Shown here one piece after another: positions 9,218 through 17,404 of a stretch of DNA of 37,260 nt (its first letter is position 1; each line of letters begins with the position of its first letter). This stretch comes from Pseudomonadota bacterium. Its GTDB lineage: Bacteria > Pseudomonadota > Alphaproteobacteria > Caulobacterales > Caulobacteraceae. Location: the NCBI GenBank assembly GCA_021816155.1, contig JAKAZA010000020.1, positions 1-37,260 on the forward strand, written 5' to 3'. The translations under genes and the position numbers were made by a program. The notes under the pieces were generated by a model. It was not told where the DNA came from. It made no database searches and saw only the letters and a program-made list of their open reading frames with translations.

Positions 9218-10519
9218 TCAGAGCCGTTCGGGGATGACGACCTGCATGCTCTCGAAGCCGTGCACGAACGACGACCAGCTGCGCACCGGCTCGCCCACCA
9301 CCTGGATGCGCGGGAAGCGCTTCAGGATCTCTTCCCAGATGATGGTCAGCTGCATCTCGGCCACCCGGTTGCCGACGCAGCGGTGGACGCCGAAACCGAA
9401 CGACATGTGATGGCGCGGCCGCTCGCGGTCGATGATGTAGGCGTTCGGGTCGTCGATGATCTCGTCGTCTCGGTTGCCCGAGATGTACCACATCACCACC
9501 CGCTCGCCCGCATGGATGGTCTTGCCGCCGAGCTCCACGTCGCGCGTGGCGACGCGGCTCATATGGGCGAGCGGCGTCTGCCAGCGGATGGTCTCCGACA
9601 CCATCGAGACGATCAGATCGGGGTTGGCCCGCAGCTTGTCGTACTCGGTCGGGAACTTATTGAGCGCGTAAACGCTGCCCGAGATGGTGTTGCGAGTGGT
9701 GTCGTTGCCGCCGACGATCAGCAGGATCACGGTGCCGCGGTACTGGTCGCGCGACATCGTGCGCGTCTCGGGGTGGTGGGTCAGCATCGAGATGAGGTCG
9801 ATGCCCGGCTCGGCGTCGAGCCGCTCAGTCCAGAGCTCCTCGAACCGGCCGAAGCATTCCATCATCGCCTGGGCCTTGTGCGGCCAGCTCTTCACTGGTC
9901 CGTGCCCGGGCTGGTTCGTCACCATGTCGGACCAGTAGGGCAGCAGCCGTCGGTCCTCGAACGGGAAGTCGAAGAGCGTGGCCAGCGTCATCGCCGTCAG
10001 CTCCTTCGAGACGAGGTCGACCCAGTCGAACGGGACGCCGATCGGCAGCGAGTCGAGGATCTGCCCGGCCCGCTCGCGCACCAGGGGCGACATCTTCTGG
10101 ATGTTGGCCGGCGCCACGGTCGGGCTCACCGCCTTGCGGTGTACGCTGTGCTCCGGCTCGTCCATGGTGATGAAGCCGGCGCCGCCGCGCCGCCGCGGCT
10201 CCTGGCCGATCGCGCGCAGGGCCGCCTCCTGCTCCTCCATCTGCTTGCGGTTGGCCAGGCCGATGCCATCCGCCGACGAGAAGGCCTCATGGTCGGTGTC
10301 GACCGCCATGATGTCGTTCCAGCGGGTGATCGACCAGTAGGGACCGAACTCGCTGTCGGGCGTGAAGTGCACCGGGTCCTCGCGCCGCAGCCGCTCGAAC
10401 ACGGGCCAGATGGTGTCGTTCCGGAAGCGGTCGGTGCGGGCCGGATTGAGCTCCGCCAGCGGGGTGGCCCAGGCCTCGTCCACTTCGGCCTGCGCAGCAG
10501 GCTTCACGGCGATGTTCAT
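9218..10519 (-). CDS. Cytochrome P450, CYP153-type alkane/fatty-acid terminal hydroxylase
   Basis: A 433-residue soluble bacterial P450. The haem-ligand motif is FGFGVHRCVG with Cys381; the I-helix oxygen-activation motif is LLIVGGNDTTRN (266-277); the ExxR pair is Glu309/Arg312 in SETIRWQTPL. Stretches such as EDPVHF, FGPYWSITRWNDIMAV, NDTTRN, IRWQTPLAHMSR, VVMWYISGNRD and LSFGFG-like MSFGFGVHRCVGNR closely resemble CYP153A enzymes as I know them. That family hydroxylates the terminal carbon of n-alkanes and related chains. The stretch 85-115 between the N-terminal helices is charged (NRKQMEEQEAALRAIGQEPR) and seems longer than in characterised members. The ATG at 10519 is chosen over an upstream frame start at 10570. 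Ferredoxin and ferredoxin reductase partners are not in the window. GMC oxidoreductase lies upstream, TetR downstream. Confidence 0.92.
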   Translation of the reverse strand: MNIAVKPAAQAEVDEAWATPLAELNPARTDRFRNDTIWPVFERLRREDPVHFTPDSEFGPYWSITRWNDIMAVDTDHEAFSSADGIGLANRKQMEEQEAALRAIGQEPRRRGGAGFITMDEPEHSVHRKAVSPTVAPANIQKMSPLVRERAGQILDSLPIGVPFDWVDLVSKELTAMTLATLFDFPFEDRRLLPYWSDMVTNQPGHGPVKSWPHKAQAMMECFGRFEELWTERLDAEPGIDLISMLTHHPETRTMSRDQYRGTVILLIVGGNDTTRNTISGSVYALNKFPTEYDKLRANPDLIVSMVSETIRWQTPLAHMSRVATRDVELGGKTIHAGERVVMWYISGNRDDEIIDDPNAYIIDRERPRHHMSFGFGVHRCVGNRVAEMQLTIIWEEILKRFPRIQVVGEPVRSWSSFVHGFESMQVVIPERL

Positions 10520-10585
10520 GGCGTGTCGTCTCCCTTCGCGCCGCCGGGAGACAGCGCGACGGCTGACCATCGTCGGGGATACGGG

Positions 10586-12244
10586 CTATGTCAATGGCTG
10601 TTGACTTGAGGGCGCCAGCCGCGCGTCCTCCAGCGCGAAGCGTGCGCCACGGTCGGCGATCATGATCGTGGGCGTGTTGGTGTTGCCCGACGTGATCGTC
10701 GGCATCACCGAGGCGTCAATGACACGCAGTGCGTCGAGGCCGAAGACGCGCAATCGCGCGTCGACCACCGCGAGGGAATCCGAGGCGAGGCCCATCTTCG
10801 CGGTCCCGACCGGGTGAAAGATGGTGGTTCCGATGTCGCCGGCCGCCCTGGCGAGCGCCGTCTCGTCGTCTCCTACGGTTGGGCCGGGCAGGTGTTCGAC
10901 CGGGTGGAACGGACGCAGCGCCGGCTGGGCCATCAGGCGGCGGGTGATCTGGATGGCGTTGGCGGCGACGCGTCTGTCCGCGTCGGTGGCGAGGTAGTTC
11001 GGCGCGATCACCGGCGCGATCGCCGGGTTCGCGGCGCGCAGTCGGATCGTGCCGCGCGAGGTGGGCCTCAGGTTGCAGGCCGAGACCGTGACGGCCGGAA
11101 ACCGGTGCAGCGGCTCCCCGAAGCGGTCGAGCGACAGCGGCTGGACGTGGAACTCGATGTTCACCCGCTCCTCGTCGGGCGACGAGCGCGTGAAGACCCC
11201 CAGTTGCGAGGGGGCCATGGTCAGCGGGCCGCGACGGAAAAGCAGGTACTGCAGGCCCATCCACGCCCGGCCGAACAACGAATGGTAGGCCGTGTTCAGC
11301 GTCTCGGCGCCTGTCACCCGGTAGATCGCGCGCTGCTGCAGATGATCTTGGAGGTTTCGCCCGACGCCCTGCCGCTCGAGCACGACAGGGACGCCAGCGT
11401 GCTGCAGCCAGTCCGCCGGCCCCACACCGGAAAGCTGCAGGATCTGTGTCGAGCCCACGGATCCGGCGCAGAGGACGACCTCGCCCTTGGCGCGCGCGGC
11501 GAGCGTCTGGCCGCCGCGCCGGAAGCGGACGCCTGTTGCGCGGCGGCCTTCGATCAGCACCTTCTCGACGAGCACGCCGGTCTCGAGCCGCAGGTTGGGC
11601 CGATGCAGGACCGGCTTCAGGAACGCCCGCGCCGCCGACCAGCGCATCCCGCGCCGCTGGTTCACATGGAACGGACCGACGCCCAGGTTGTCGCCCGTGT
11701 TGAAGTCCGGCGAGCGGGGCACGCCCATCTCCACGGCCGCCTCGGCTATGGCGTCAAGGATCGGCCAGCTCACCCTGGGGGCTTCGACCCGCCATTCGCC
11801 GCCAGCGCCATGGTGCTCGCTCTCGCCGAGGAAGTGGTCGTCCAGCCGTTTGAAGACCGGGAGGACGTCGCTCCAGCTCCAGCCGGCGAGGCCGAGCTGG
11901 CGCCAGTGATCGTAGTCCGCGGCCTGGCCGCGCATCGAGATCATGGCGTTGATCGCCGACGATCCGCCGATCACCTTGCCGCGCGGATACTTGAGCGAGC
12001 GCCCGTTCAGGCCCGGCTCGGGCTCGGTCTCGTACATCCAGTCCGAGCGCGGATCGCCGATGGCGAACAGATAGCCCACCGGCACGTGGAACCAGATCCA
12101 GTCGTCCCGTCCGCCCGCCTCGAGCAGCAGCACGCGGTTCGTCGGGTCTGCGGAAAGCCGGTTCGCCACCACGCAGCCGGCCGAGCCGGCGCCGACCACG
12201 ATATAGTCGTACTCACCCTCCAACTGGTCCGCGTCGTCCGCCAT
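10586..12244 (-). CDS. GMC family FAD-dependent oxidoreductase (alcohol / choline dehydrogenase type)
   Basis: A 552-residue GMC oxidoreductase that oxidises an alcohol to an aldehyde with FAD. The Rossmann motif YIVVGAGSAGCVVANRLS is near residues 14-31. The first GMC signature region is GKVIGGSSAINAMISMRG, and the second is in VVLCAGSVGSTQILQLSGVG. The C-terminal catalytic pair is His477 (TIFHPVGTAKMG) and Asn521 (TSGNTNTPT). This class includes AlkJ and choline dehydrogenase. Because the next gene (66 bp downstream) encodes a CYP153-like terminal hydroxylase, oxidation of the resulting 1-alkanol or omega-hydroxy acid is the most likely role; that is inferred from context. The upstream kinase-like gene ends 13 bp before its start, suggesting one operon. 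Confidence 0.92.
   Translation of the reverse strand: MADDADQLEGEYDYIVVGAGSAGCVVANRLSADPTNRVLLLEAGGRDDWIWFHVPVGYLFAIGDPRSDWMYETEPEPGLNGRSLKYPRGKVIGGSSAINAMISMRGQAADYDHWRQLGLAGWSWSDVLPVFKRLDDHFLGESEHHGAGGEWRVEAPRVSWPILDAIAEAAVEMGVPRSPDFNTGDNLGVGPFHVNQRRGMRWSAARAFLKPVLHRPNLRLETGVLVEKVLIEGRRATGVRFRRGGQTLAARAKGEVVLCAGSVGSTQILQLSGVGPADWLQHAGVPVVLERQGVGRNLQDHLQQRAIYRVTGAETLNTAYHSLFGRAWMGLQYLLFRRGPLTMAPSQLGVFTRSSPDEERVNIEFHVQPLSLDRFGEPLHRFPAVTVSACNLRPTSRGTIRLRAANPAIAPVIAPNYLATDADRRVAANAIQITRRLMAQPALRPFHPVEHLPGPTVGDDETALARAAGDIGTTIFHPVGTAKMGLASDSLAVVDARLRVFGLDALRVIDASVMPTITSGNTNTPTIMIADRGARFALEDARLAPSSQQPLT
10590..10605. promoter_or_regulatory. Palindrome GTCAA-N6-TTGAC, candidate TetR operator upstream of CYP153
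   Basis: The 16-base sequence GTCAATGGCTGTTGAC is a perfect inverted repeat of five-base arms (10590-10594 and 10601-10605) with a six-base spacer. On the minus strand the left arm is part of TTGACA (10594-10589), a perfect -35 hexamer. A weak -10 (GATGGT, 10571-10566) follows after 17 bases. The palindrome overlaps the last codons of the GMC gene and ends 71 bp before the P450 start codon. Arm length and spacing suit a TetR dimer, and a TetR gene is the next gene after the P450. Binding is inferred only. Confidence 0.45.
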
Positions 12245-12257
12245 GTGGCCTCAGCGT

Positions 12258-13571
12258 TTAGACGAGGTGTGGCGGCAGCTCCATCCACGGACCGAGCCCA
12301 TCCAGGTTCTCCGGAAGCGTCCGGAGCAGGCGGTATTGGTCGAAGGCGCGGAAGTTGGCCCGGAAGTTGGCGAAAGCCTTGGTCCACCACATGCGTTTGC
12401 GCAGGTCCTCGGGGCTGAGGTCGGCGGCCGTGGCGCCCTTGCCGCCGAGCTCGATCTGCATGCCCATGGCGTTCTCGTAAGCGCCGGCCTGATAGTATGC
12501 TGCGCCCATGGACGCGTAATAGACAAAGAGCACGGCCGTCATCACGGCGTATTCTTCGCTGAATTGCTCGAACGTATAGTCCGGGTAGGCCTTCGTCTTG
12601 GCCATGAACTGGTCGTAGAACGCCCGCATCACCGTCTGCGCGCCCGCGCCGTCGTAAACCTCGGGCAGCACCGAGCCCGAGCCCATCAGGTACGCGAGGT
12701 CTGAGGGAACGGGGCCGCGGAACACGAGCTGGAAGTCTATCGAGAGCCAGCCGTCCGGATAGTCGGACCGGTCGCAGAAGAAGATGTTGTCGCCGCGCAG
12801 GTCGCCATGGCTGATGGTGCACGTCGCGCCGGACTTCGGGTCGGCCCTTGCGAAGAAGGCGTCGATCTTGCGCGTGAACATTTCCACGAGGCCCGGCCCG
12901 AGGCACTTGTCCCATGCCGGCTCTCCGATCAGGGCGCATCCGCCCATGCTGGCCAGCTTGTCGAAGATTTTGGCGCAGCCGGGCATCTGCGCCTTGTAGA
13001 GCGCGAGGTTCGCCTGCGACGCCCAGTAGTCGACGCCGAGCGCGTCGAGCCGCCGGGCTTTCTCGCCCCGGTCGGCGCCCTCCCAGGCCACCGCCACGTC
13101 CACAAGGCGCGGGATCATCTTCAGGACCTCGGCCAGGGTCAGCTCGTGCTCGTGCACCTTGTGCTCGGCGAAGGCGTCGGCGTCCTCCATCAGGAGCACC
13201 CAGCGGTCGGTGTCGGCGTCGAACGCCGCGAGGTGCGCCCTGGGCCGCGGATAGAACGCGCTGGCCGGCCAGCGATAGCCCTCGATGTCCTTGCGGAACA
13301 TGGCCTGGATGGCGGGCTTGGGCATGAGCTCGAACGGCGGCCAGGCCTTGACCACGTAGTCGGTCGGGGCGTTGGTCGGCTCCTTGAAGACGCAGGAAAC
13401 CTTCTTGATCGCCGAGAAGTAGCCCGCGGTCATGCCGACGCCCTTCTCGCTCTGCGACGCCACCTCGTTGTCAGGACCGATCGCGCCGGAGCGGCGCAGC
13501 GCGCGGGTCATGAACGCTGGGTCGATGTCGTCCAGACTCTTCGGCAGCAGGTCGTCAGGAACCTCGTCCAC
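12258..13571 (-). CDS. Ecdysteroid-kinase-like / aminoglycoside-phosphotransferase-fold protein
   Basis: A 437-residue small-molecule kinase of the protein-kinase-like (APH / EcKinase) superfamily. The ATP-site lysine is probably in DYVVKAWPP (Lys75). The catalytic loop is SHGDLRGDNIFF, with His255, Asp257 and Asn262. The metal-binding aspartate is in LSIDFQ (Asp279). The start is GTG at 13571: GGGAGG at 13584-13579 gives a well-spaced ribosome-binding site. It leads a tight pair with the GMC oxidoreductase (13 bp gap). Related bacterial genes are annotated as ecdysteroid kinases or DUF1679-like proteins, and their substrates are mostly unknown. Phosphorylation of a hydroxylated lipid or sterol would fit the P450/GMC context but is speculative. 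Confidence 0.78.
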   Translation of the reverse strand: MDEVPDDLLPKSLDDIDPAFMTRALRRSGAIGPDNEVASQSEKGVGMTAGYFSAIKKVSCVFKEPTNAPTDYVVKAWPPFELMPKPAIQAMFRKDIEGYRWPASAFYPRPRAHLAAFDADTDRWVLLMEDADAFAEHKVHEHELTLAEVLKMIPRLVDVAVAWEGADRGEKARRLDALGVDYWASQANLALYKAQMPGCAKIFDKLASMGGCALIGEPAWDKCLGPGLVEMFTRKIDAFFARADPKSGATCTISHGDLRGDNIFFCDRSDYPDGWLSIDFQLVFRGPVPSDLAYLMGSGSVLPEVYDGAGAQTVMRAFYDQFMAKTKAYPDYTFEQFSEEYAVMTAVLFVYYASMGAAYYQAGAYENAMGMQIELGGKGATAADLSPEDLRKRMWWTKAFANFRANFRAFDQYRLLRTLPENLDGLGPWMELPPHLV

Positions 13572-13646
13572 GCCGTCGCCTCCCGTTGTCTTGTTGTTAT
13601 CCCGCGAGCGTAACCGGCCCGATTGCGCGGCGGCAAGACGCGGGGG

Positions 13647-14423
13647 CTACCTGGACGGCTGGGCCGTCGGCTGGAGCAGCTGGCAGGTGTGGTCCTGCAG
13701 TTCCTCGCCAGACGCGTAATCTCCGGCCTCGGGGTCGGAGCGGTCGTTCAGGAGAACAAAACCCGGAACCCCGCCTGGGAAGGTCGCGGCGGCGACCACC
13801 ATCGTCTCGAGGCCCATGTTGGCCCGGGCCGCGGGATCTGACGCCGCGATCAGGCGGAAGAGGTTGAGGCGGCCCAGGTCGTCGGCCGAAAGGCGGCGGG
13901 CGCGGTACGCGTGTCCGGCGAGAGGCAGGGTCGTCCAGGCGTCGCCGAGGCTCGGCGACGCGGTCGCCAGGGCGGCTTTGACGTCGGCGCGCAGGCAGTC
14001 GACGTGGATGTGGAGCTGGTTCTGTGTCCGGCCGTCCATCGAGTTGACGGCGAGGCCGAGGTCGTCGCGCGGGATCGGCCTGCCGGCCAGCTTCTCGACG
14101 AAGCGGTGCGCCCGCCAAGCGTCCTGGATGTAGCGGACGCCGGCCGGCCCCAGCACCACCCGGCTCTCGATGCCGGTGGCGCGTTCGGTGGGAATCACCA
14201 GGACCTGCGTGGCCCCGTTGCGGTCCTTCAGCACCGCGTCGCCGCGGGAGAGATCGACTGCGAGGCAGGGGGAGGGATCGCGTTTGGTCGCCTCGTCCGG
14301 CGCGCATTTGCCGTGCACGATCTTCCAGAGCACTTCGGGGTCGAAGCTGCGAGCTGACGCCGGGGCCGTCGCCAGCGCAGCCATGGCTGAGAGCGCGAGG
14401 GCGAGGAGCGTAAACCGGGTCAT
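13647..14423 (-). CDS. cdh: CDP-diacylglycerol diphosphatase
   Basis: A 258-residue enzyme that hydrolyses CDP-diacylglycerol to CMP and phosphatidate in phospholipid turnover. The family belongs to the HIT-like fold. The histidine-triad-like motif NQLHIHVDCLR is clear, preceded by LAVNSMDGRTQ, and the N-terminal VLWKIVHGKCAPDEA and PCLAVDL match the family. Residues 1-24 form a signal peptide or signal anchor (MTRFTLLALALSAMAALATA, ASA cleavage), so it acts at the periplasmic face. The ATG at 14423 is preferred because the hydrophobic core follows at once; an ATG at 14435 is also possible. It lies 67 bp downstream of infC on the same strand. Confidence 0.87.
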   Translation of the reverse strand: MTRFTLLALALSAMAALATAPASARSFDPEVLWKIVHGKCAPDEATKRDPSPCLAVDLSRGDAVLKDRNGATQVLVIPTERATGIESRVVLGPAGVRYIQDAWRAHRFVEKLAGRPIPRDDLGLAVNSMDGRTQNQLHIHVDCLRADVKAALATASPSLGDAWTTLPLAGHAYRARRLSADDLGRLNLFRLIAASDPAARANMGLETMVVAAATFPGGVPGFVLLNDRSDPEAGDYASGEELQDHTCQLLQPTAQPSR

Positions 14424-14490
14424 GCCGCGGGGCATGGCGCGTAACGCGACGCCTGGCAATGACCCGCGTCCCGCGCCCGGCCGCACGGAC

Positions 14491-15024
14491 CTATCGCGGC
14501 GCCAGGATCATCACCATTTGGCGGCCTTCCATCTTCGGCTCGTGCTCGACTTTGGCCACCGGCTCGAAGTCGACTTTGACTTGGTCCAGAAGTTTCATCC
14601 CCAACTCGGGATGCCGCATCTCGCCGCCGCGGAATCGCAAAGTGACCTTCACTTTGTCGCCTTCCTCAAAGAAGCGTTGCATCGCCTTCGCCTTCACCTC
14701 GTAGTCGTGGTGATCGATGTTCGGGCGAAGTTTGATCTCCTTGATCTCGACCAGCTTCTGCCGCTTGCGGGCTTCGTTCTTCTTTTTCTGTTCGTGGAAT
14801 TTATACTTGCCGAAGTCAAGTATCTTGCACACCGGCGGATCCGCGCCGGGCGACACTTCGACCAGGTCGAGCCCCACCTCCTCTGCGGCTTCCAGCGCGG
14901 CGGACGTGGGCATGATGCCCTGCTTCTCTCCGTTCTGGTCGATCAGCAGAACGCGGGGGACACGGATGTCTTCGTTGATGCGCGGCCCATCCTTGGACGG
15001 GGGCGCGGGCATGGGACGACGAAT
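14491..15024 (-). CDS. infC: Translation initiation factor IF-3, apparent ATT start
   Basis: A 177-residue initiation factor that binds the 30S subunit, keeps it from joining 50S and checks start-codon pairing. The N-domain ([21 protein letters not shown]), the lysine-rich linker ([17 protein letters not shown]) and the C-domain ([18 protein letters not shown]) are complete. The first ATG (15012) is 20 bases from the Shine-Dalgarno GAGGAG (15038-15033). An in-frame ATT at 15024-15022 is 8 bases from it, directly after the in-frame stop TAG. Starting at ATT gives (M)[14 protein letters not shown], matching the MRRP start common in alphaproteobacterial IF-3. ATT/ATC starts allow IF-3 to repress its own mRNA. 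The ribosomal genes rpmI and rplT do not follow. Confidence 0.96.
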   Translation of the reverse strand: MRRPMPAPPSKDGPRINEDIRVPRVLLIDQNGEKQGIMPTSAALEAAEEVGLDLVEVSPGADPPVCKILDFGKYKFHEQKKKNEARKRQKLVEIKEIKLRPNIDHHDYEVKAKAMQRFFEEGDKVKVTLRFRGGEMRHPELGMKLLDQVKVDFEPVAKVEHEPKMEGRQMVMILAPR

Positions 15025-15032
15025 AGGCTAAG

Positions 15033-15038
15033 CTCCTC
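15033..15038 (-). promoter_or_regulatory. Shine-Dalgarno GAGGAG that fixes the infC start at ATT
   Basis: On the minus strand GAGGAG is followed by eight bases and then ATT. Spacing to the first ATG is 20 bases, too long for normal initiation, so this site decides the start. Confidence 0.75.
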
Positions 15039-15119
15039 GGGCTGTTTTCGCGAAAGCGCGGCGGCGAATACAGACGACGCCACCACTAGATTGAAATATG
15101 ACCAACGGCCATCGCGCAA

Positions 15120-16100
15120 TCAAGCCGGGCGGCTGGCCAGCACGGACGCAGCCTCCGCCACGGTGGCGGCTTGCAGCTCGTTTAGGGTCGGGGCGTGCAA
15201 AACAGTCACATGTCCTCGCGGCGCCGCGATCGTCGGGTCGTCCCCGCTGGCGAAGAGCGCGATCGTCGGCGCCCCGGCCGCGGCGATCAGATGCAGCGGT
15301 CCCAGGTCGTTGCCGATCGCGATCGCCGCCCGAGCGCCCAGCGCCGCGATCTGGGCGAAGTCGGTGCGGCCGGTGAGATCGCGGGCGCGGGGCGCCTGGC
15401 GCTGGATCGTGTGCGCCAGCTGCGATTCGCCGAGCGCGCCGATCACGACGATGTCGTAGCCCGACTGGCTGAGCCGCTTGGCGAGTTCCGCGTATTTCTC
15501 CGCCGGCCAGCGCCGAAACAACTCGTTGTGGGGCGACCCTGGGGCGAGCAGCACGAGCGGACGCTGGCCGCCGGCGACAGTGATGGCGCGGGGGTGGGCG
15601 CTGCGGGCCAGAATCCACGATATGTCCGGCGGCGACGCCGACCAGGGGCCCGTCGGCGCGTCCGGCCAGATGCCGGCGGCGCGCAGCTGGTCGGCCTGGC
15701 GCTCCAGCGGGTGCATCTTCGAGCGCTCACGGTTGCGATGCGGCAGGGCGCAGCCGAGAGCGACGCCTGACCATTCCGGGGCGAAGGGGCGCAAGGCCTG
15801 GAAGATGAGGTTGGTGCCGCCGTCGTTCTGGAGGTCGTAGACCCGGTCGTACCCGGCGTGGCGCAGGCGCAGGACCAATGCTGTCCAGGACGCCGGGTCT
15901 TTGGGCGCGCCATCGGCTTCGACGCTGTTGAAGAACGGGCTCGACGCCGCGAGCGCCGCGAAAGGCTGGGTGGTGAGGAGCGTGATCCGCGCCTTGGCGT
16001 GCGCCTGGCGAATGCGCTCGAACGCCGGGAAGGCCAGCACCATCTCGCCGACCCCGCCGAGCTTGATCACGAGTACTTTCGCGATGGTCCTGGTCTTCAT
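15120..16100 (-). CDS. Glycosyltransferase family 9 (heptosyltransferase-like)
   Basis: A 326-residue GT-B enzyme of the ADP-heptose:LPS heptosyltransferase family, probably working on lipopolysaccharide core at the cytoplasmic side of the inner membrane. The N-terminus KVLVIKLGGVGEMVLAFPAF is typical (IKLGGVGD in most members, with Glu here in place of Asp). The C-terminal donor domain shows VLLAPGSPHNELFRRWPAEKYAELAKRL-type sequence, DLTGRTDFAQIAAL and the nucleotide-sugar motif AIGNDLGPLHLIAAAG (usual form GNDTGPMH). I chose the ATG at 16100 (MKTRTIAKVLVIK) rather than one 57 bases upstream. It follows galU by 66 bp on the same strand. The acceptor is unknown. Confidence 0.87.
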   Translation of the reverse strand: MKTRTIAKVLVIKLGGVGEMVLAFPAFERIRQAHAKARITLLTTQPFAALAASSPFFNSVEADGAPKDPASWTALVLRLRHAGYDRVYDLQNDGGTNLIFQALRPFAPEWSGVALGCALPHRNRERSKMHPLERQADQLRAAGIWPDAPTGPWSASPPDISWILARSAHPRAITVAGGQRPLVLLAPGSPHNELFRRWPAEKYAELAKRLSQSGYDIVVIGALGESQLAHTIQRQAPRARDLTGRTDFAQIAALGARAAIAIGNDLGPLHLIAAAGAPTIALFASGDDPTIAAPRGHVTVLHAPTLNELQAATVAEAASVLASRPA

Positions 16101-16166
16101 CCGCACGCCTGCGGCCTGACTACCGAAATCCGAGGCCCGGCGCCACGGTCGCCTCAAAAAGGTGCG

Positions 16167-17051
16167 CTACCGACGCAACAGGCGCTCCACCGCCGCGCGC
16201 GCCTCCGCGCCGAGCTCGGGGTGGGCGAGGGCGAAGGCGACGTTGGCCTCGAGAAGGCCGATCTTGTCGCCGCAGTCGTAGGTCGTCCCGTCGAAGGTGA
16301 GGGCGTGGAAGCGCTGCGTGGCCATCAGGCGGACCATTGCATCCGTAAGCTGGATCTCGCCGCCGGCGCCCGCGCCCTGGTTCGCCAGGAGCTCGAAGAT
16401 TTCCGGCTGCAGTACGTAGCGGCCGGAGATGAAGAGGTTGGACGGCTCGGTTCCGGGCGGCGGCTTCTCCACCATGCCCGTCATGTGCGCGAGGCGGCCG
16501 TCGAAGCCGCGCGTCGTCTCGCCGAGCGCGACGATCCCGTACTTGTGCGCCTCGCCCGGCGGCGCGGATTCGACCACCACGATGTTGCCGCCGACGGCTT
16601 CGAAGGCCGCGATCGCCTGGGCCAGGGCGGGGGGCTGGGCCCGCATCAGCATGTCGGGCAGGATCACGGCGAACGGCTCGTCGCCGACGATGTCCCTGGC
16701 GCACCAGACCGCGTGGCCGAGGCCGCGCGGCGCCATCTGGCGCACGAAGCTCATCGCGCCCGGCTGGCCCAGCTCGGCGCGGATATCGGCCAGGATCTCC
16801 GACTTGCCCTTGGCCTCGAGCTGCGTCTCAAGCTCGAACTGCTGGTCGAAGTAGTCCTCGATCGCGGTCTGGCCACGGCCGGTGACGAACACGAAGTGCT
16901 CGATCCCGGCCGCGCGGGCCTCGGCCACCACATGCGCCAGGATCGGACGGTCGAAGACGTTGAGCAGGTTCTTGGGCGTGGTCTTCGCCGCGGGAAGAAC
17001 CCGGGTGCCCAGCCCCGCCACCGGCAGGACCGCTTTGCGGACAGTTTTCAT
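16167..17051 (-). CDS. galU: UTP-glucose-1-phosphate uridylyltransferase
   Basis: A 294-residue nucleotidyltransferase making UDP-glucose from UTP and glucose-1-phosphate. The N-terminal nucleotide loop VLPVAGLGTRVLPAAKTTPK is near residues 8-27. FVTGRGQTAIEDYFD, APRGLGHAVWCA, VILPDML and GMVEKPPPGTEPSN follow in normal family order, and FDGTTYDCGDKIGLLEANV is near the C-terminus. The loop reads TTPKNLLNVFDRP where the enteric enzyme has AIPKEMLPIVDKP, a common alphaproteobacterial variant. It leads the run galU - GT9. Together with ugd (22778-24079) it can supply UDP-glucuronate; with the PMM/PGM enzyme it links glucose-6-phosphate to UDP-sugars. Confident. Confidence 0.94.
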   Translation of the reverse strand: MKTVRKAVLPVAGLGTRVLPAAKTTPKNLLNVFDRPILAHVVAEARAAGIEHFVFVTGRGQTAIEDYFDQQFELETQLEAKGKSEILADIRAELGQPGAMSFVRQMAPRGLGHAVWCARDIVGDEPFAVILPDMLMRAQPPALAQAIAAFEAVGGNIVVVESAPPGEAHKYGIVALGETTRGFDGRLAHMTGMVEKPPPGTEPSNLFISGRYVLQPEIFELLANQGAGAGGEIQLTDAMVRLMATQRFHALTFDGTTYDCGDKIGLLEANVAFALAHPELGAEARAAVERLLRR

Positions 17052-17203
17052 GCGGCCATGCCCCTAGACGAGCCCGCCCGGCGAATCCAGCGCGCAGGCG
17101 CGCGATTGACTCCCGGAGGGGGCTGGGGACAGTGGCTTTCGGTGATCTGCACTTTCCTAGTAACGACCTTGTCTGTTCGGGTTGAAGAGCGGGAGAAACC
17201 CAT

Positions 17204-17404
17204 ATGACGCGCGTGCGAACCTTGGCTTTGACTTCGATCGCAGCTCTCGCGGCCGCGAGCCTTGCAGCCTGCAACCGCGGCTCGTCCAATAGCGAGGCGA
17301 GCAATGCGATGGCGGCGGCGCCAGCCAACAGCGCCCCAATCGACACGGCGGCCGACAACTCGACCGCGGCGATGTCCAACGCCACGAACGCGACGACAAA
17401 ATAG
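17204..17404 (+). CDS. Small predicted lipoprotein, Ala/Ser/Asn-rich
   Basis: A 66-residue protein with an N-terminal signal (MTRVRTLALTSIAALAAASL) ending in the lipobox LAAC at residue 23, followed by Asn-Arg. The rest is low complexity, rich in Ala, Asn, Ser and Thr, and has no recognisable domain. The lipobox and the ribosome-binding sequence GGGAGA just upstream of the ATG support a real gene. It would be anchored in the membrane as a short flexible lipoprotein. It is divergent from galU and convergent with glmS. Function is unknown. Confidence 0.7.
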   Translation: MTRVRTLALTSIAALAAASLAACNRGSSNSEASNAMAAAPANSAPIDTAADNSTAAMSNATNATTK

